From positions 124,001 through 188,000 of the forward strand of contig NZ_JACRSU010000004.1 of the NCBI RefSeq assembly GCF_014384785.1: DNA of 64,000 nt. Direction: 5' to 3'. The notes under the pieces are model-generated. The model saw nothing but the letters and a program-made list of their open reading frames with translations. It was not told the origin of the DNA and did no database searches. The position numbers and the translations under genes are program-made. This document shows positions 28,295 through 36,222 of the stretch, one piece after another. Source of the stretch: Congzhengia minquanensis (GTDB lineage: Bacteria > Bacillota > Clostridia > UBA1381 > UBA9506). How positions within the stretch are numbered: position 1 is the stretch's first letter; each line of letters opens with the position of its first letter.

Positions 28295-28939
28295 TTAGAT
28301 TTTTTTGCAAAGCTCAATTTTTTTTCCTTTGGATTTTATGAGCCCTTCCTCCCGCATTTTTTTCATTTCCCGCTGCATGGCGCTTCTGTCAATACTCAAA
28401 TAGTCCGCCAGCGTGTAGAGGGAAAAGGGCAGGGTGAAGCTGCTTAATTGTTTTTCCCTGGCCTGGATTTCGAAAAAGGCCATGAGTTTGCCCCGTAGGC
28501 TGCGCTTGCTCAGCACCTCAATGTGGTTTGCCTGGGCGCGGAGCTTTTCTGTGAGCAGGCAAAGCATGTTGTCTAAAAAAATGGTATGGCTTTCGCAGGC
28601 GTTTACGCATTGGGAAATGACTTTCCGATATTTAAAAAACATTACCTCGCAGTTTTCTGCGGCAATTACCGCCGGTTCGTCAATGCCGGAAAAGGGCGCA
28701 AACAGCTGGCCGAAAACAGAATTCTTGTCATACCGTTCCAAAATCATTCTGTTGCCGTCGTAGTCGTAAGTTACCAGTTCCGCCGTGCCGGAAAGGACAA
28801 CGCCAATATCTTCGGAATTTCCGTTATATGACATTATTGTTTCAGTTATATTAAATTTTTCTTCTTTTGCGCCCAGGCAAGTCATCATTTTTTGGGCCTC
28901 AGAATCGCTCAAACCACTGAAAACAGCCGATTTTAACAC
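28295..28939 (-). CDS. Crp/Fnr family transcriptional regulator
   Basis: A 214-residue regulator. An N-terminal cyclic-nucleotide-binding-like barrel (about 20-125, with LSGTAELVTYDYDGNRMILERY) is followed by a long dimer helix. The C-terminal winged helix has the recognition region YTLADYLSIDRSAMQREMKK. No FNR-type Cys cluster is seen, so direct oxygen sensing by an iron-sulfur cluster is unlikely. The GTG at 28939 is chosen because GGGAGG lies nine bases upstream; the frame is open further back but crosses the promoter. It is divergent from nrdD, with two palindromes between them, so it may control itself and the ribonucleotide reductase genes. Confidence 0.9.
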   Translation of the reverse strand: MLKSAVFSGLSDSEAQKMMTCLGAKEEKFNITETIMSYNGNSEDIGVVLSGTAELVTYDYDGNRMILERYDKNSVFGQLFAPFSGIDEPAVIAAENCEVMFFKYRKVISQCVNACESHTIFLDNMLCLLTEKLRAQANHIEVLSKRSLRGKLMAFFEIQAREKQLSSFTLPFSLYTLADYLSIDRSAMQREMKKMREEGLIKSKGKKIELCKKI

Positions 28940-28961
28940 ACTTTTGAACCTCCCTATATAG

Positions 28962-28979
28962 TGTGCATATCTATGCACA
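28962..28979. promoter_or_regulatory. perfect 18-bp palindrome, candidate operator 1
   Basis: TGTGCATA-TC-TATGCACA is an exact 8-2-8 inverted repeat just downstream of the predicted start of the Crp/Fnr-type gene, where a bound repressor would block transcription. Confidence 0.55.
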
Positions 28980-28994
28980 ACACCTATATTTTGT

Positions 28995-29023
28995 ATTATA
29001 GCAGATATAAGTTGCATTTGCAA
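28995..29023 (-). promoter_or_regulatory. promoter of the Crp/Fnr-type regulator
   Basis: Minus strand TTGCAA (29023-29018), 17-nt spacer, consensus TATAAT (29000-28995). Confidence 0.7.
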
Positions 29024-29026
29024 CTT
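29009..29026. promoter_or_regulatory. perfect 18-bp palindrome, candidate operator 2
   Basis: AAGTTGCA-TT-TGCAACTT is an exact 8-2-8 inverted repeat covering the -35 of the regulator promoter and reaching the -35 zone of the nrdD promoter, so one bound dimer could affect both directions. Confidence 0.55.
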
Positions 29027-29046
29027 TTTTTTTGGTTGTTTTATTG

Positions 29047-29052
29047 TATAAT
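29047..29052 (+). promoter_or_regulatory. -10 element of the nrdD promoter
   Basis: Consensus TATAAT 50 bases before the nrdD ATG. The 17-bp-upstream position holds only a T-run, with no good -35, which suggests activator dependence. Confidence 0.55.
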
Positions 29053-29101
29053 TGTAACTGCTACGCAAGAGAAGTAATTTGGTTAAGAGGAGCTGTGTAA
29101 A

Positions 29102-31228
29102 ATGTTAGTAATAAAAAGAGACGGAAGGACCGTTGATTATGACAGAGTGAAGATTGAGGTCGCAATCCGCAAGGCGAACGCCGAGGTGGAGGAAAGCGAG
29201 CGTGCAACGGACCAGGAAATTGAATCGATTTTATCTTACATTGAATCCAAAAAATGTAAACGTATGCTGGTTGAGGATATTCAGGATATTATTGAACAGA
29301 AACTCATGGAAATGGGTCATTTTGTCCTTTCCAAAACCTATATTATATATCGGTATTCCCGTGCGCTGGTTCGTAAGGCAAACACTACGGACGAGTCGAT
29401 TCTGAGCCTGATTAAAAACGCCAATAAAGATGTTATGGAGGAAAACTCCAACAAAAACGCAGTTGCTGCATCTACACAGCGGGATTTGATTGCAGGCGAG
29501 GTGTCGAAGGATTTAACAAAGCGCATTTTGCTGCCGGAGAAAATTTCCAAGGCGCATGAAGAAGGAATTTTGCATTTCCACGACGCGGACTATTTTATTC
29601 AGCCGATTTTTAACTGCTGTTTGATTGACATTGGAAACATGTTAGACAACGGCACGGTAATGAACGGCAAGCTGATTGAAACGCCGAAAAGCTTTCAGGT
29701 GGCCTGCACCATTGTGACGCAGATTATTGCCGCCGTGGCCAGCAGCCAGTATGGCGGCCAGTCGGTGGACATTCGCCATTTGGGCAAATATTTAAGAAAG
29801 AGCCACGACAAATTTAAAAAGAGCATTGCAAAAGCCAGCGGTGGCGAGCTTTCTGAGGAGATGCTGGAAAAACTGGCTATGAACCGCACAAAGGACGAGC
29901 TTCGTTCGGGCGTTCAGACCATTCAGTATCAGATTAACACGCTCATGACCACAAACGGCCAGTCTCCGTTTGTGACGCTGTTCTTGAATTTAGATAAAGA
30001 TGACGAATATTTAAAAGAAAATGCCATGATTGTGGAGGAAATTCTCCGCCAGAGGCTCGAGGGCATTAAAAACGAAGCTGGCGTTTATGTTACGCCTGCG
30101 TTCCCGAAACTGGTTTATGTTTTAGACGAGCACAATTGCTTAAAGGGCGGCGAGTATGACTACATAACCAGGCTGGCGGTGCAATGTTCGGTAAAAAGAA
30201 TGTATCCCGATTACATTTCTGCAAAACAGATGCGCGAAAACTATGAGGGCAACGTGTTTGGCCCCATGGGCTGCAGAAGCTTTTTGGCGCCGTGGAAAGA
30301 CGAAAACGGCAACTATAAATTTGAGGGCCGCTTTAACCAGGGCGTTGTGAGCATTAACCTGCCCCAGATGGGCTTAATTGCAAAGGGCGATGAGGATTTG
30401 TTCTGGAAACTGTTTGACGAAAGGCTTCAGCTTTGCTTTGAGGCACTTATGTGCCGTCACCGTGCGCTTTTGGGCACAAAGTCTGATGTGAGTCCGGTGC
30501 ATTGGCAGTATGGCGCCATTGCCCGTCTGAAAAAGGGTGAAGTGATTGACAAATATCTAAAAGACGGCTACTCCTCCATTTCGTTGGGCTACATCGGCCT
30601 GTACGAGGTGACGAAGCTGATGAAAGGCGTGTCTCATACAACGCCGGAGGGACAGGAATTTGCTCTCAGGGTGATGAACCGATTAAGAAAGGCAACAGAT
30701 ACCTGGAAGAAAGAAACCGGCATTGGATTTGCCCTTTACGGCACACCGGCAGAGTCTTTGTGCTATCGGTTTGCAAGAATAGACAAGCTGAAATTCGGCA
30801 GCGTGACAGACGTTACCGACAAGGGCTATTACACCAACTCCTATCATGTGGACGTGCGCGAGGATATTGACGCATTCTCCAAGTTCAAGTTTGAAAGCCA
30901 GTTCCAAAAAATCTCCTCCGGCGGCGCAATTTCATATGTGGAAATTCCCAACATGCGCCATAACACCGAGGCCATTGAGGACGTAGTTCGGTTTATTTAC
31001 GACAACATTCAATACGCTGAGTTCAACACCAAGAGCGACTATTGCCAGGTTTGCGGATTTGACGGGGAAATTATTATCAATGAAGACAACGAGTGGGAAT
31101 GTCCTGCTTGCCACAACAAAGACCATGCAAAAATGAACGTAACCCGCAGAACCTGCGGTTACCTGGGCGAAAATTTCTGGAATGTAGGCAAAACAAAGGA
31201 AATTAAAGCAAGGGTGCTGCACCTGTAA
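29102..31228 (+). CDS. nrdD: anaerobic (class III) ribonucleoside-triphosphate reductase
   Basis: Makes deoxyribonucleotides under anoxia using a glycyl radical; 708 residues. An N-terminal ATP-cone (about 1-95, VIKRDGRTVDYDRVKIEVAI) gives allosteric control. The glycyl-radical barrel follows, with GQSPFVTLFLNL and a Cys in GPMGCRSFLAPW. Near the end are a zinc site made of CQVCGFDG and CPAC, and the radical Gly in RTCGYLGENFWN (about residue 686). The activase gene follows 21 bp later. The start follows GAGGAG at suitable spacing. Confidence 0.97.
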   Translation: MLVIKRDGRTVDYDRVKIEVAIRKANAEVEESERATDQEIESILSYIESKKCKRMLVEDIQDIIEQKLMEMGHFVLSKTYIIYRYSRALVRKANTTDESILSLIKNANKDVMEENSNKNAVAASTQRDLIAGEVSKDLTKRILLPEKISKAHEEGILHFHDADYFIQPIFNCCLIDIGNMLDNGTVMNGKLIETPKSFQVACTIVTQIIAAVASSQYGGQSVDIRHLGKYLRKSHDKFKKSIAKASGGELSEEMLEKLAMNRTKDELRSGVQTIQYQINTLMTTNGQSPFVTLFLNLDKDDEYLKENAMIVEEILRQRLEGIKNEAGVYVTPAFPKLVYVLDEHNCLKGGEYDYITRLAVQCSVKRMYPDYISAKQMRENYEGNVFGPMGCRSFLAPWKDENGNYKFEGRFNQGVVSINLPQMGLIAKGDEDLFWKLFDERLQLCFEALMCRHRALLGTKSDVSPVHWQYGAIARLKKGEVIDKYLKDGYSSISLGYIGLYEVTKLMKGVSHTTPEGQEFALRVMNRLRKATDTWKKETGIGFALYGTPAESLCYRFARIDKLKFGSVTDVTDKGYYTNSYHVDVREDIDAFSKFKFESQFQKISSGGAISYVEIPNMRHNTEAIEDVVRFIYDNIQYAEFNTKSDYCQVCGFDGEIIINEDNEWECPACHNKDHAKMNVTRRTCGYLGENFWNVGKTKEIKARVLHL

Positions 31229-31249
31229 TAATAAAAAGGATTGAAATAA

Positions 31250-31777
31250 ATGAATTATTCAGCCATTAAAACTCACGATGTGGCAAACGGTATTGGCGTT
31301 CGGGTTTCGCTGTTCGTCAGCGGCTGCACCCACCACTGTAAGGACTGTTTTAACGCCGAAACCTGGGATTTTGCCTTTGGCAACCCGTTTGGCGACGCGC
31401 AGGTACAGCAAATTTTAGAGGCTCTAAAGCCTGACTATATCAAAGGGTTTTCGCTCTTGGGCGGTGAGCCCTTTGAGCCGCAAAATCAGCACGTTTTGGC
31501 ACCGCTGCTGAAAAAAATTAAACAGGCCTATCCCGACAAGACAATCTGGTGCTACAGCGGATATTTGCTGGACACGGAGCTTTTAAGTAAAAGCCGCGCC
31601 AGGTGCGAGGCGACAGATGAAATGCTGTCTTACATTGACATATTGGTAGACGGCGAGTTTGTAGCGGAGAAAAAGGATTTAAACCTGCGGTTTCGCGGAA
31701 GCTCAAATCAGCGGATTATAGACGTGCCTGCAACGCTTCAGGCCGGCAAGGTAGTTTTGTCGAAAGAATTTATGTAA
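31250..31777 (+). CDS. nrdG: anaerobic ribonucleotide reductase activating protein
   Basis: Radical SAM enzyme that installs the glycyl radical on NrdD; 175 residues. The cluster-binding motif CTHHCKDC (CX3CX2C) lies near residues 27-34, followed by the family's FNAETWDF. SAM-binding segments include SLLGGEPFEPQN. It is immediately downstream of nrdD, spaced for cotranscription, with AAGGA before the ATG. Assignment is firm. Confidence 0.96.
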   Translation: MNYSAIKTHDVANGIGVRVSLFVSGCTHHCKDCFNAETWDFAFGNPFGDAQVQQILEALKPDYIKGFSLLGGEPFEPQNQHVLAPLLKKIKQAYPDKTIWCYSGYLLDTELLSKSRARCEATDEMLSYIDILVDGEFVAEKKDLNLRFRGSSNQRIIDVPATLQAGKVVLSKEFM

Positions 31778-31800
31778 AATAGAAAGGTAATTCGATATTT

Positions 31801-32247
31801 ATGGATCACAGACAAGTGAAATTTACGAAGTTAGACAGCCGGGCCAGTGCTCCGGAATTCGGCACGCCCTATGCGGCAGGCGCTGACTTGCGCGCTGTAA
31901 GTGACGAGCCCATTACAATTCGGCCCAATGAAACGGTGCTGGTGCACACAGGGCTTGCAATGGAAATACCCGAAGGGCTGGTGGGCCTGGTATATGCACG
32001 GAGCGGGCTTGCCTCGAAGCGCGGACTTGCTCCGGCAAACTGTGTCGGCGTAATCGACAGCGACTACCGCGGTGAAATTATGGTGGCGCTTCACAACCAT
32101 TCAGCAGAAACACAGACCATTGAAAGCGGCGAGCGGATTGCACAGCTTGTCATTGCCCCTTACATTTCTGCGGAGTTCATTGAAGCCGGCAGCCTGTCTG
32201 ACACAGACAGGGGCCAGGGCGGATTTGGCTCTACAGGAACAAAATAA
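31801..32247 (+). CDS. dut: deoxyuridine 5'-triphosphate nucleotidohydrolase
   Basis: Trimeric dUTPase, 148 residues, that hydrolyses dUTP to dUMP, keeping uracil out of DNA and feeding thymidylate synthesis. The five conserved motifs are present: AGADLRAV, ARSGLAS, GVIDSDYRGEI, GERIAQLVI and the C-terminal GQGGFGSTG arm. It lies 23 bp after nrdG, which makes a nucleotide-supply operon nrdD-nrdG-dut. A strong terminator follows. Confidence 0.97.
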   Translation: MDHRQVKFTKLDSRASAPEFGTPYAAGADLRAVSDEPITIRPNETVLVHTGLAMEIPEGLVGLVYARSGLASKRGLAPANCVGVIDSDYRGEIMVALHNHSAETQTIESGERIAQLVIAPYISAEFIEAGSLSDTDRGQGGFGSTGTK

Positions 32248-32261
32248 ATTAAATTTAATTT

Positions 32262-32303
32262 AAAACCGCGGGGAAATCAATTGATCGATTTCCCCGCGGT
32301 TTT
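32262..32303. terminator. bidirectional intrinsic terminator
   Basis: A 17-bp perfect stem, 32262-32278 with 32287-32303 (core CCGCGGGGAAATC), 8-nt loop and T/A flanks, between converging dut and GH43 genes. Confidence 0.93.
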
Positions 32304-33173
32304 TTAGTTAGAAATTTTTAATTCGCTGCCTGAATCTATTACATCAAAAAGCACCGGACGTTCCATAGGATTGTTGTTGGGCCTGTGAAGGATGAGCTTC
32401 AGCCCGCCTTCAAAGGTTTGAAACAACATGCCGTGGCCGCCGTCGCGGTCAAGCAGCAGCGGGTGGCTGTGCGTCCAGTTTCCGTCAATTTCGTCATTGT
32501 CTGAGGTGGCGACGGCCTGCACATAAGCATCTTTGGTATTAAAGCTGGACCACAAAAGAAACAATCTGCCGCTTTTGTTTCTGTAGAAAAACGGCCCGTC
32601 GGTAACATATCCGTCTGTTTCAGCCACATTTTTCGACCAGGAGGGGTCGGAGGCGTGAAACAAAAGCATTGGCTCGCCTATGGTATGTTTTAAATCCTCT
32701 GTAAGCTTTAAGGCGCACATCTCGCCGTCTGTCACTTGGGTCCATTCGTGGCAAAACACAATGTAGGGCGTGTTGTCTTTCGTGATATAAAGCGTTCCGT
32801 CAAGGCACTCCCAGCCGTGCGGGGTAATGGCCTTGTCGCTGTGCTCTTGAAAGGGGCCTTTCGGGCTGTCGGCCACCAAAATTTGTGTGCCCCGGTGGTC
32901 TGTTTCGCTTTTAAATGAAGCAAACATATAAAATTTTCCCCGATAAAAATGAACCTCCGGCGCCCAAAAGTTTTTTGTGCCCCAAAAATCAGAGTCTGGC
33001 TCAAAACAAGAAATCGGCTCAGTCCAATTCTCTAAATCGGAGCTTATGTAAACGTCAAACCCCAGTGGGCTTGTCGTTTCCCAGGCATTTTTACCCCGGG
33101 TGCCATAGAGGTAATAGGTTCCTTTATGGGGCAGGATAAAGGGATCGCGGATATGGATTTCGTTAAACTTCAT
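32304..33173 (-). CDS. glycoside hydrolase family 43-like protein
   Basis: A 289-residue predicted cytoplasmic glycosidase with the five-bladed beta-propeller pattern of GH43. It starts HIRDPFILPHKGTYYLYG, where the Asp of RDPF is the expected general base. Repeated blades include NFWAPEVHFYRGKFYMFASF and TDGPFFYRNKSGRLFLLWSS. It has no signal peptide. Family members act on arabinose- or xylose-containing oligosaccharides; exact specificity is not clear. AAGGAGGG precedes the ATG. It is the last gene of a minus-strand run with a DUF4886 protein directly upstream. Confidence 0.85.
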   Translation of the reverse strand: MKFNEIHIRDPFILPHKGTYYLYGTRGKNAWETTSPLGFDVYISSDLENWTEPISCFEPDSDFWGTKNFWAPEVHFYRGKFYMFASFKSETDHRGTQILVADSPKGPFQEHSDKAITPHGWECLDGTLYITKDNTPYIVFCHEWTQVTDGEMCALKLTEDLKHTIGEPMLLFHASDPSWSKNVAETDGYVTDGPFFYRNKSGRLFLLWSSFNTKDAYVQAVATSDNDEIDGNWTHSHPLLLDRDGGHGMLFQTFEGGLKLILHRPNNNPMERPVLFDVIDSGSELKISN

Positions 33174-33187
33174 AGCTGCTTCCCTCC

Positions 33188-33922
33188 TTATCTGTAGCTT
33201 TCCACTGCCTCGTGGGCAATTTCCTGCATGAGGGAAATGGTGTCAAAGTCAGTTGGAACGTCTAAGTCGCAGAAGGAGTTTCCCACCACGCTTTTTTCTG
33301 TGAGGGCTTCAAACCAGGTGGCGGCGAGCAGATACCGGCCCGGCCCTAAAGACGCGTGAAACGTGTCGCGGTGGGTGTTGTGAAAGCCGTGCCTAACCGC
33401 CAGATGCATGCTCTCGCCGGACGGGATAATCCGGTCAGCCGAAATTGCTTTTGCCGCTTTCCCATAGGCGGCTTTAATGTCTGAGAACATTTGGGTGCTT
33501 GTTTCATAGCCCATCTCTTCTGTCAGTCTTGCGCTTCCGTCCTCATAGGCCCAGGTTTGGTGAATGACCTGTTTTGCGCAGGGCGCATGAAAGGTCACAT
33601 AGGCAGACAGCGCGTCTAAATAGGGCTGGTAGGTTTTATAGTCGGGACTTTTGTGGCTCACCTGCTGCAGGGTTACAAAGTCCCATTCGTCGCTCTGCAG
33701 CGCGTCTTTAATGGAAACGGAAAAGCCCGTTGTTTCCCCGCCGAATTCAAGGGAATAGGCTCGTTCGTCGTTGTTCATGTTTTTAAAATGCCGTGACAGC
33801 GGGCAACCCCCTATGTATAAATTCACGACTTTCATATCTTCGCCAGACGCCTGTACGATTTTTCTTAAATATCTGGTAGCGTCTTGAGAAAAACTGTTTC
33901 CAATTGCCAATACTTTCATCAT
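33188..33922 (-). CDS. DUF4886 family protein (SGNH hydrolase-like)
   Basis: A 244-residue protein that matches DUF4886 in its opening MKVLAIGNSFSQDATRYL. The GNS motif with Ser near residue 10 and the late DTFHASLGPGRYLL (Asp-x-x-His) resemble blocks I and V of SGNH esterases, so an esterase role on glycans is a reasonable inference. The QQVSHKS segment is also conserved in the family. No signal peptide. It lies 15 bp upstream of the GH43-like gene, which suggests joint action on a decorated oligosaccharide. Confidence 0.82.
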   Translation of the reverse strand: MMKVLAIGNSFSQDATRYLRKIVQASGEDMKVVNLYIGGCPLSRHFKNMNNDERAYSLEFGGETTGFSVSIKDALQSDEWDFVTLQQVSHKSPDYKTYQPYLDALSAYVTFHAPCAKQVIHQTWAYEDGSARLTEEMGYETSTQMFSDIKAAYGKAAKAISADRIIPSGESMHLAVRHGFHNTHRDTFHASLGPGRYLLAATWFEALTEKSVVGNSFCDLDVPTDFDTISLMQEIAHEAVESYR

Positions 33923-33953
33923 TTGTTCCCTTTTCCTTTCTTCTTATGTAAGT

Positions 33954-34220
33954 TTAAACCTGATAAATGAGTTTCACAATTGCCATCAGTGCCACGCCGG
34001 GCAGGCCCAAAATACCGGCAATGGAGGCGCTGGCAATGTTAATGCCAATGGCAAATGAACAAAATGCAAAGAGTTTGTTGAATATGTAAAGCCCCGCCCA
34101 GCCGGCGGCGGAGTTTAAAATCAGAAGAAAAAGCCCCTTAACAGGTTTGATGAATGCAACCGCTAAAAACAGGGCCACCGCGGCGGTGACAATGCAGGCG
34201 ATCAAAACAGGCGTGCTCAT
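33954..34220 (-). CDS. pro-sigmaK processing inhibitor BofA family protein
   Basis: An 88-residue membrane protein with two or three hydrophobic helices. It matches the BofA family in its middle and end (LLILNSAAGWAGLYIFNKL, INIASASIAGILGLPGVALM). In Bacillus BofA holds the SpoIVFB protease inactive during sporulation; many clostridia carry the gene without the full partner set, so the role here is uncertain. It overlaps the YaaL-like gene by 4 bp, the same pairing as in Bacillus, where recR comes first; recR is not here. Confidence 0.85.
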   Translation of the reverse strand: MSTPVLIACIVTAAVALFLAVAFIKPVKGLFLLILNSAAGWAGLYIFNKLFAFCSFAIGINIASASIAGILGLPGVALMAIVKLIYQV

Positions 34221-34519
34221 ATTGTTTCCTCCAAAAATGGCAGTGACGTCAGATGAATGGATTTTGCAAGCTTGATATAGCGGTTAAAATTCAGTTCAGC
34301 CGCTTTTAGGCGGTAAATGCAATATTCCTTTGCATCTGCGTCGGTAATCAGGTTTAAATTCTGCCGAATGGAATCGAACTCCGATTTTGCTGCAGAAAGC
34401 TCGGATAAAAAGGCTTCCCTTTCCCGTTCCTGTTCCTTTTCCTCCTTGGTTTTTCTTACATATTCCATTAATTTTTCCGTTATTTTAATCCGGCGTACTT
34501 GTCCCGTAACTGATTCCAT
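34217..34519 (-). CDS. YaaL-like DUF2508 family protein
   Basis: A 100-residue soluble, charged, helical protein with a probable coiled coil (KTKEEKEQEREREAFLSEL). It ends in the conserved SEFDSIRQNLNLITDADAKEYCIYRLKAAELNFNRYIKLAK type region of DUF2508/YaaL, shown here only in outline. Function unknown. The ATG at 34519 lies eight bases after GAGGAGG, whereas the ATG at 34525 is too close. Its link to bofA supports the assignment. Confidence 0.82.
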   Translation of the reverse strand: MESVTGQVRRIKITEKLMEYVRKTKEEKEQEREREAFLSELSAAKSEFDSIRQNLNLITDADAKEYCIYRLKAAELNFNRYIKLAKSIHLTSLPFLEETI

Positions 34520-34585
34520 GTGCATAACCTCCTCTTGTTATCAGTATAATCAGTGCGGGACTAAAATATTCCAAAATTAACAAAT

Positions 34586-35830
34586 TTAATCCACTTGAAA
34601 AGCACAGGAAAGCGAAGTTTCGCCGTGCGCAAAAAAGCAGTTCATGGGGAACACCCGCAGCTGATAGGAACCTGCCGTTAAGCCGGGCAGTTCAAAAGTG
34701 ATTTCAGGCGCATAATTTTTACCGAGGGTGAGGTTATAAAAATCAGATGCAACGGTTTTGGCCAGCACCTCGTTGCCGTTTTCGTCCGTCACCATAAGCT
34801 TATAATATTCCACACAAACGTCAAAGCTTAAAAACCGTTGACGGATTGTGGCAAATACACATTCGCCGTCCGTGCGGACGCAAACAGAAGCTTCCGGTGA
34901 AAATTCCGGACGTTTTGCCTCAAACCGCCGTTTCTTTCCATAGGGGAAAATGCCGTTTTCGGCTTCGTTTAAATCAATTACCCAGGGGCGTCCAACTACT
35001 TTTTGGGAAACCAAATCCACTTTAAACACCTTTACCACCTTGCCCGTTACTTCTATGAACAGGCTTTGGGAGAAGCCAAAAACGGGTTTGGTTTCATAGT
35101 CGCACCCTTCCAATGTAAGGTATCCTACGGCGCAGACTGGGGCGCTTACAGACGTAAATCCCTCCTGGAAAATTGCCTTTTCGTCTAATACATGGGTATG
35201 CCGGTGACCTGAGATGTGAATAATTCTAGGACGTTTTGTCAGAAAGCTCCGAAACTCCTCTGAAAAGGAGGAAGGTTCTTTCCCTGCATTTGCTACTGTG
35301 TTGTGCAGTGGGATGTGGGAAACAAAAAACACGGGATTCTCCGGGTCGGTGGAAAGGGCGATGCTTAATTCGTTCATGGCCCATTTTTCGGTTTCCGGCG
35401 AAGATTCCATTGCCCAGGACAGAACGGGGTATTTTATAAAATGAAAGCCGTTTAAAATAACGTGCTCCATTGCCGGCTGGCCTGTTTTTGCAAGCCAGGT
35501 GTTAAGCGCCTTATTGGTTAAGGCGGGGTCGGTGTTGCCCTGGGGGTATTCGTGATTTCCAAGCACAAAAATTTTTGGTGTGTCTGCTGGAATTGTGCTT
35601 TCTATCGTGTTTAAAATAAAGTCGTAGTTAGACGTGTAAATGTTTCGGCACACGGAGTCCTCCCAGCTGTCCAGCTGATAGGCAATGTCGCCTGTAAAGA
35701 GAAATAAATCGCTTTTAGGCAGTTTCTTCGTGTGGAACTCCAGTGCGTTTTTAAATTCATTTTCGCCTGCGCCGAACTGTGTTACATGCACGTCGCTGAT
35801 GACGCTGATTCTTAAATCTGGTTTAGGCAT
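34586..35830 (-). CDS. calcineurin-like metallophosphoesterase
   Basis: A 414-residue protein. The metallophosphoesterase domain (about 1-255) has all metal motifs: ISDVHV, FTGDIAY, LGNHEYP, VSHIPLHN and GHRHTH. The C-terminal 150 residues are a beta-rich region of unknown family. There is no signal peptide, so it should act in the cytoplasm on a phosphodiester or phosphomonoester not definable from sequence. The ATG at 35830 is better spaced from AAGGAG than the GTG at 35839. It heads the minus-strand run towards YaaL and BofA. Confidence 0.88.
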   Translation of the reverse strand: MPKPDLRISVISDVHVTQFGAGENEFKNALEFHTKKLPKSDLFLFTGDIAYQLDSWEDSVCRNIYTSNYDFILNTIESTIPADTPKIFVLGNHEYPQGNTDPALTNKALNTWLAKTGQPAMEHVILNGFHFIKYPVLSWAMESSPETEKWAMNELSIALSTDPENPVFFVSHIPLHNTVANAGKEPSSFSEEFRSFLTKRPRIIHISGHRHTHVLDEKAIFQEGFTSVSAPVCAVGYLTLEGCDYETKPVFGFSQSLFIEVTGKVVKVFKVDLVSQKVVGRPWVIDLNEAENGIFPYGKKRRFEAKRPEFSPEASVCVRTDGECVFATIRQRFLSFDVCVEYYKLMVTDENGNEVLAKTVASDFYNLTLGKNYAPEITFELPGLTAGSYQLRVFPMNCFFAHGETSLSCAFQVD

Positions 35831-35917
35831 AAGAGGCACCGCTCCTTTTTTTTATTTACTTAATCTTAGCACAGCAGTTTTAAAAAGTCAATAACAACTC
35901 CAAAAAGAGGCAGAAAG

Positions 35918-35947
35918 AAAGGCCGCAGGGAAGTTCCCGCGGCCTTT
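35918..35947 (-). terminator. intrinsic terminator after the ferredoxin gene
   Basis: AAAGGCCGC (35918-35926) and GCGGCCTTT (35939-35947), with inner GGGAA/TTCCC pairing; the minus-strand transcript ends in TTTCTTTCT. Confidence 0.85.
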
Positions 35948-35959
35948 GCGTCTGTTTTA

Positions 35960-36130
35960 TTATTCCGGTTTCGGAGCGTCAACAGGACATACGTTTGCGC
36001 AGTTTCCGCATTCGATGCAGGTATCAGCGTCAATTACGTATTTGTCGTCCCCAGCGCTGATGCAAGACACGGGACATTCCCCGGCGCATGCGCCGCAGCT
36101 GATGCAGTCGTCTGTAATTATGTAAGCCAT
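35960..36130 (-). CDS. 2[4Fe-4S] ferredoxin
   Basis: A 56-residue clostridial-type ferredoxin, the low-potential electron carrier for enzymes such as pyruvate:ferredoxin oxidoreductase. Two full cluster motifs are present, CISCGACAGECP and CIECGNCANVCP. The ATG at 36130 gives the standard start MAYIITDDC and lies nine bases after AAAGGAGGTG; a longer frame reading MYSF first is unlikely. The monocistronic layout, strong ribosome site and terminator fit high expression. Confidence 0.96.
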   Translation of the reverse strand: MAYIITDDCISCGACAGECPVSCISAGDDKYVIDADTCIECGNCANVCPVDAPKPE

Positions 36131-36161
36131 GAATGAATACACCTCCTTTTAAAGGATATCG

Positions 36162-36184
36162 GGCCGGGCAAGGAAAGCCGGGCC
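36162..36184 (-). other. GC-rich hairpin upstream of the ferredoxin gene
   Basis: GGCCGGGC (36162-36169) and GCCGGGCC (36177-36184) can pair with one mismatch around a 7-nt loop, 35 bases before the ferredoxin start. No U-tract follows on the minus strand. It could be mRNA-stabilising; function not shown. Confidence 0.35.
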
Positions 36185-36222
36185 GCAAAGTATTTAAGAT
36201 TTAAAAAATCTTTAAAACAACG

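Noticed and set aside
28950..28965. NrdR box upstream of nrdD
   Set aside because: Only half of the consensus (CTATATAGTGT) is seen, on the regulator side; the second half is absent.
36162..36184. Terminator for the LCP pair
   Set aside because: The GC-rich hairpin has a mismatch and no T-run on the minus strand; kept only as an unassigned structure.
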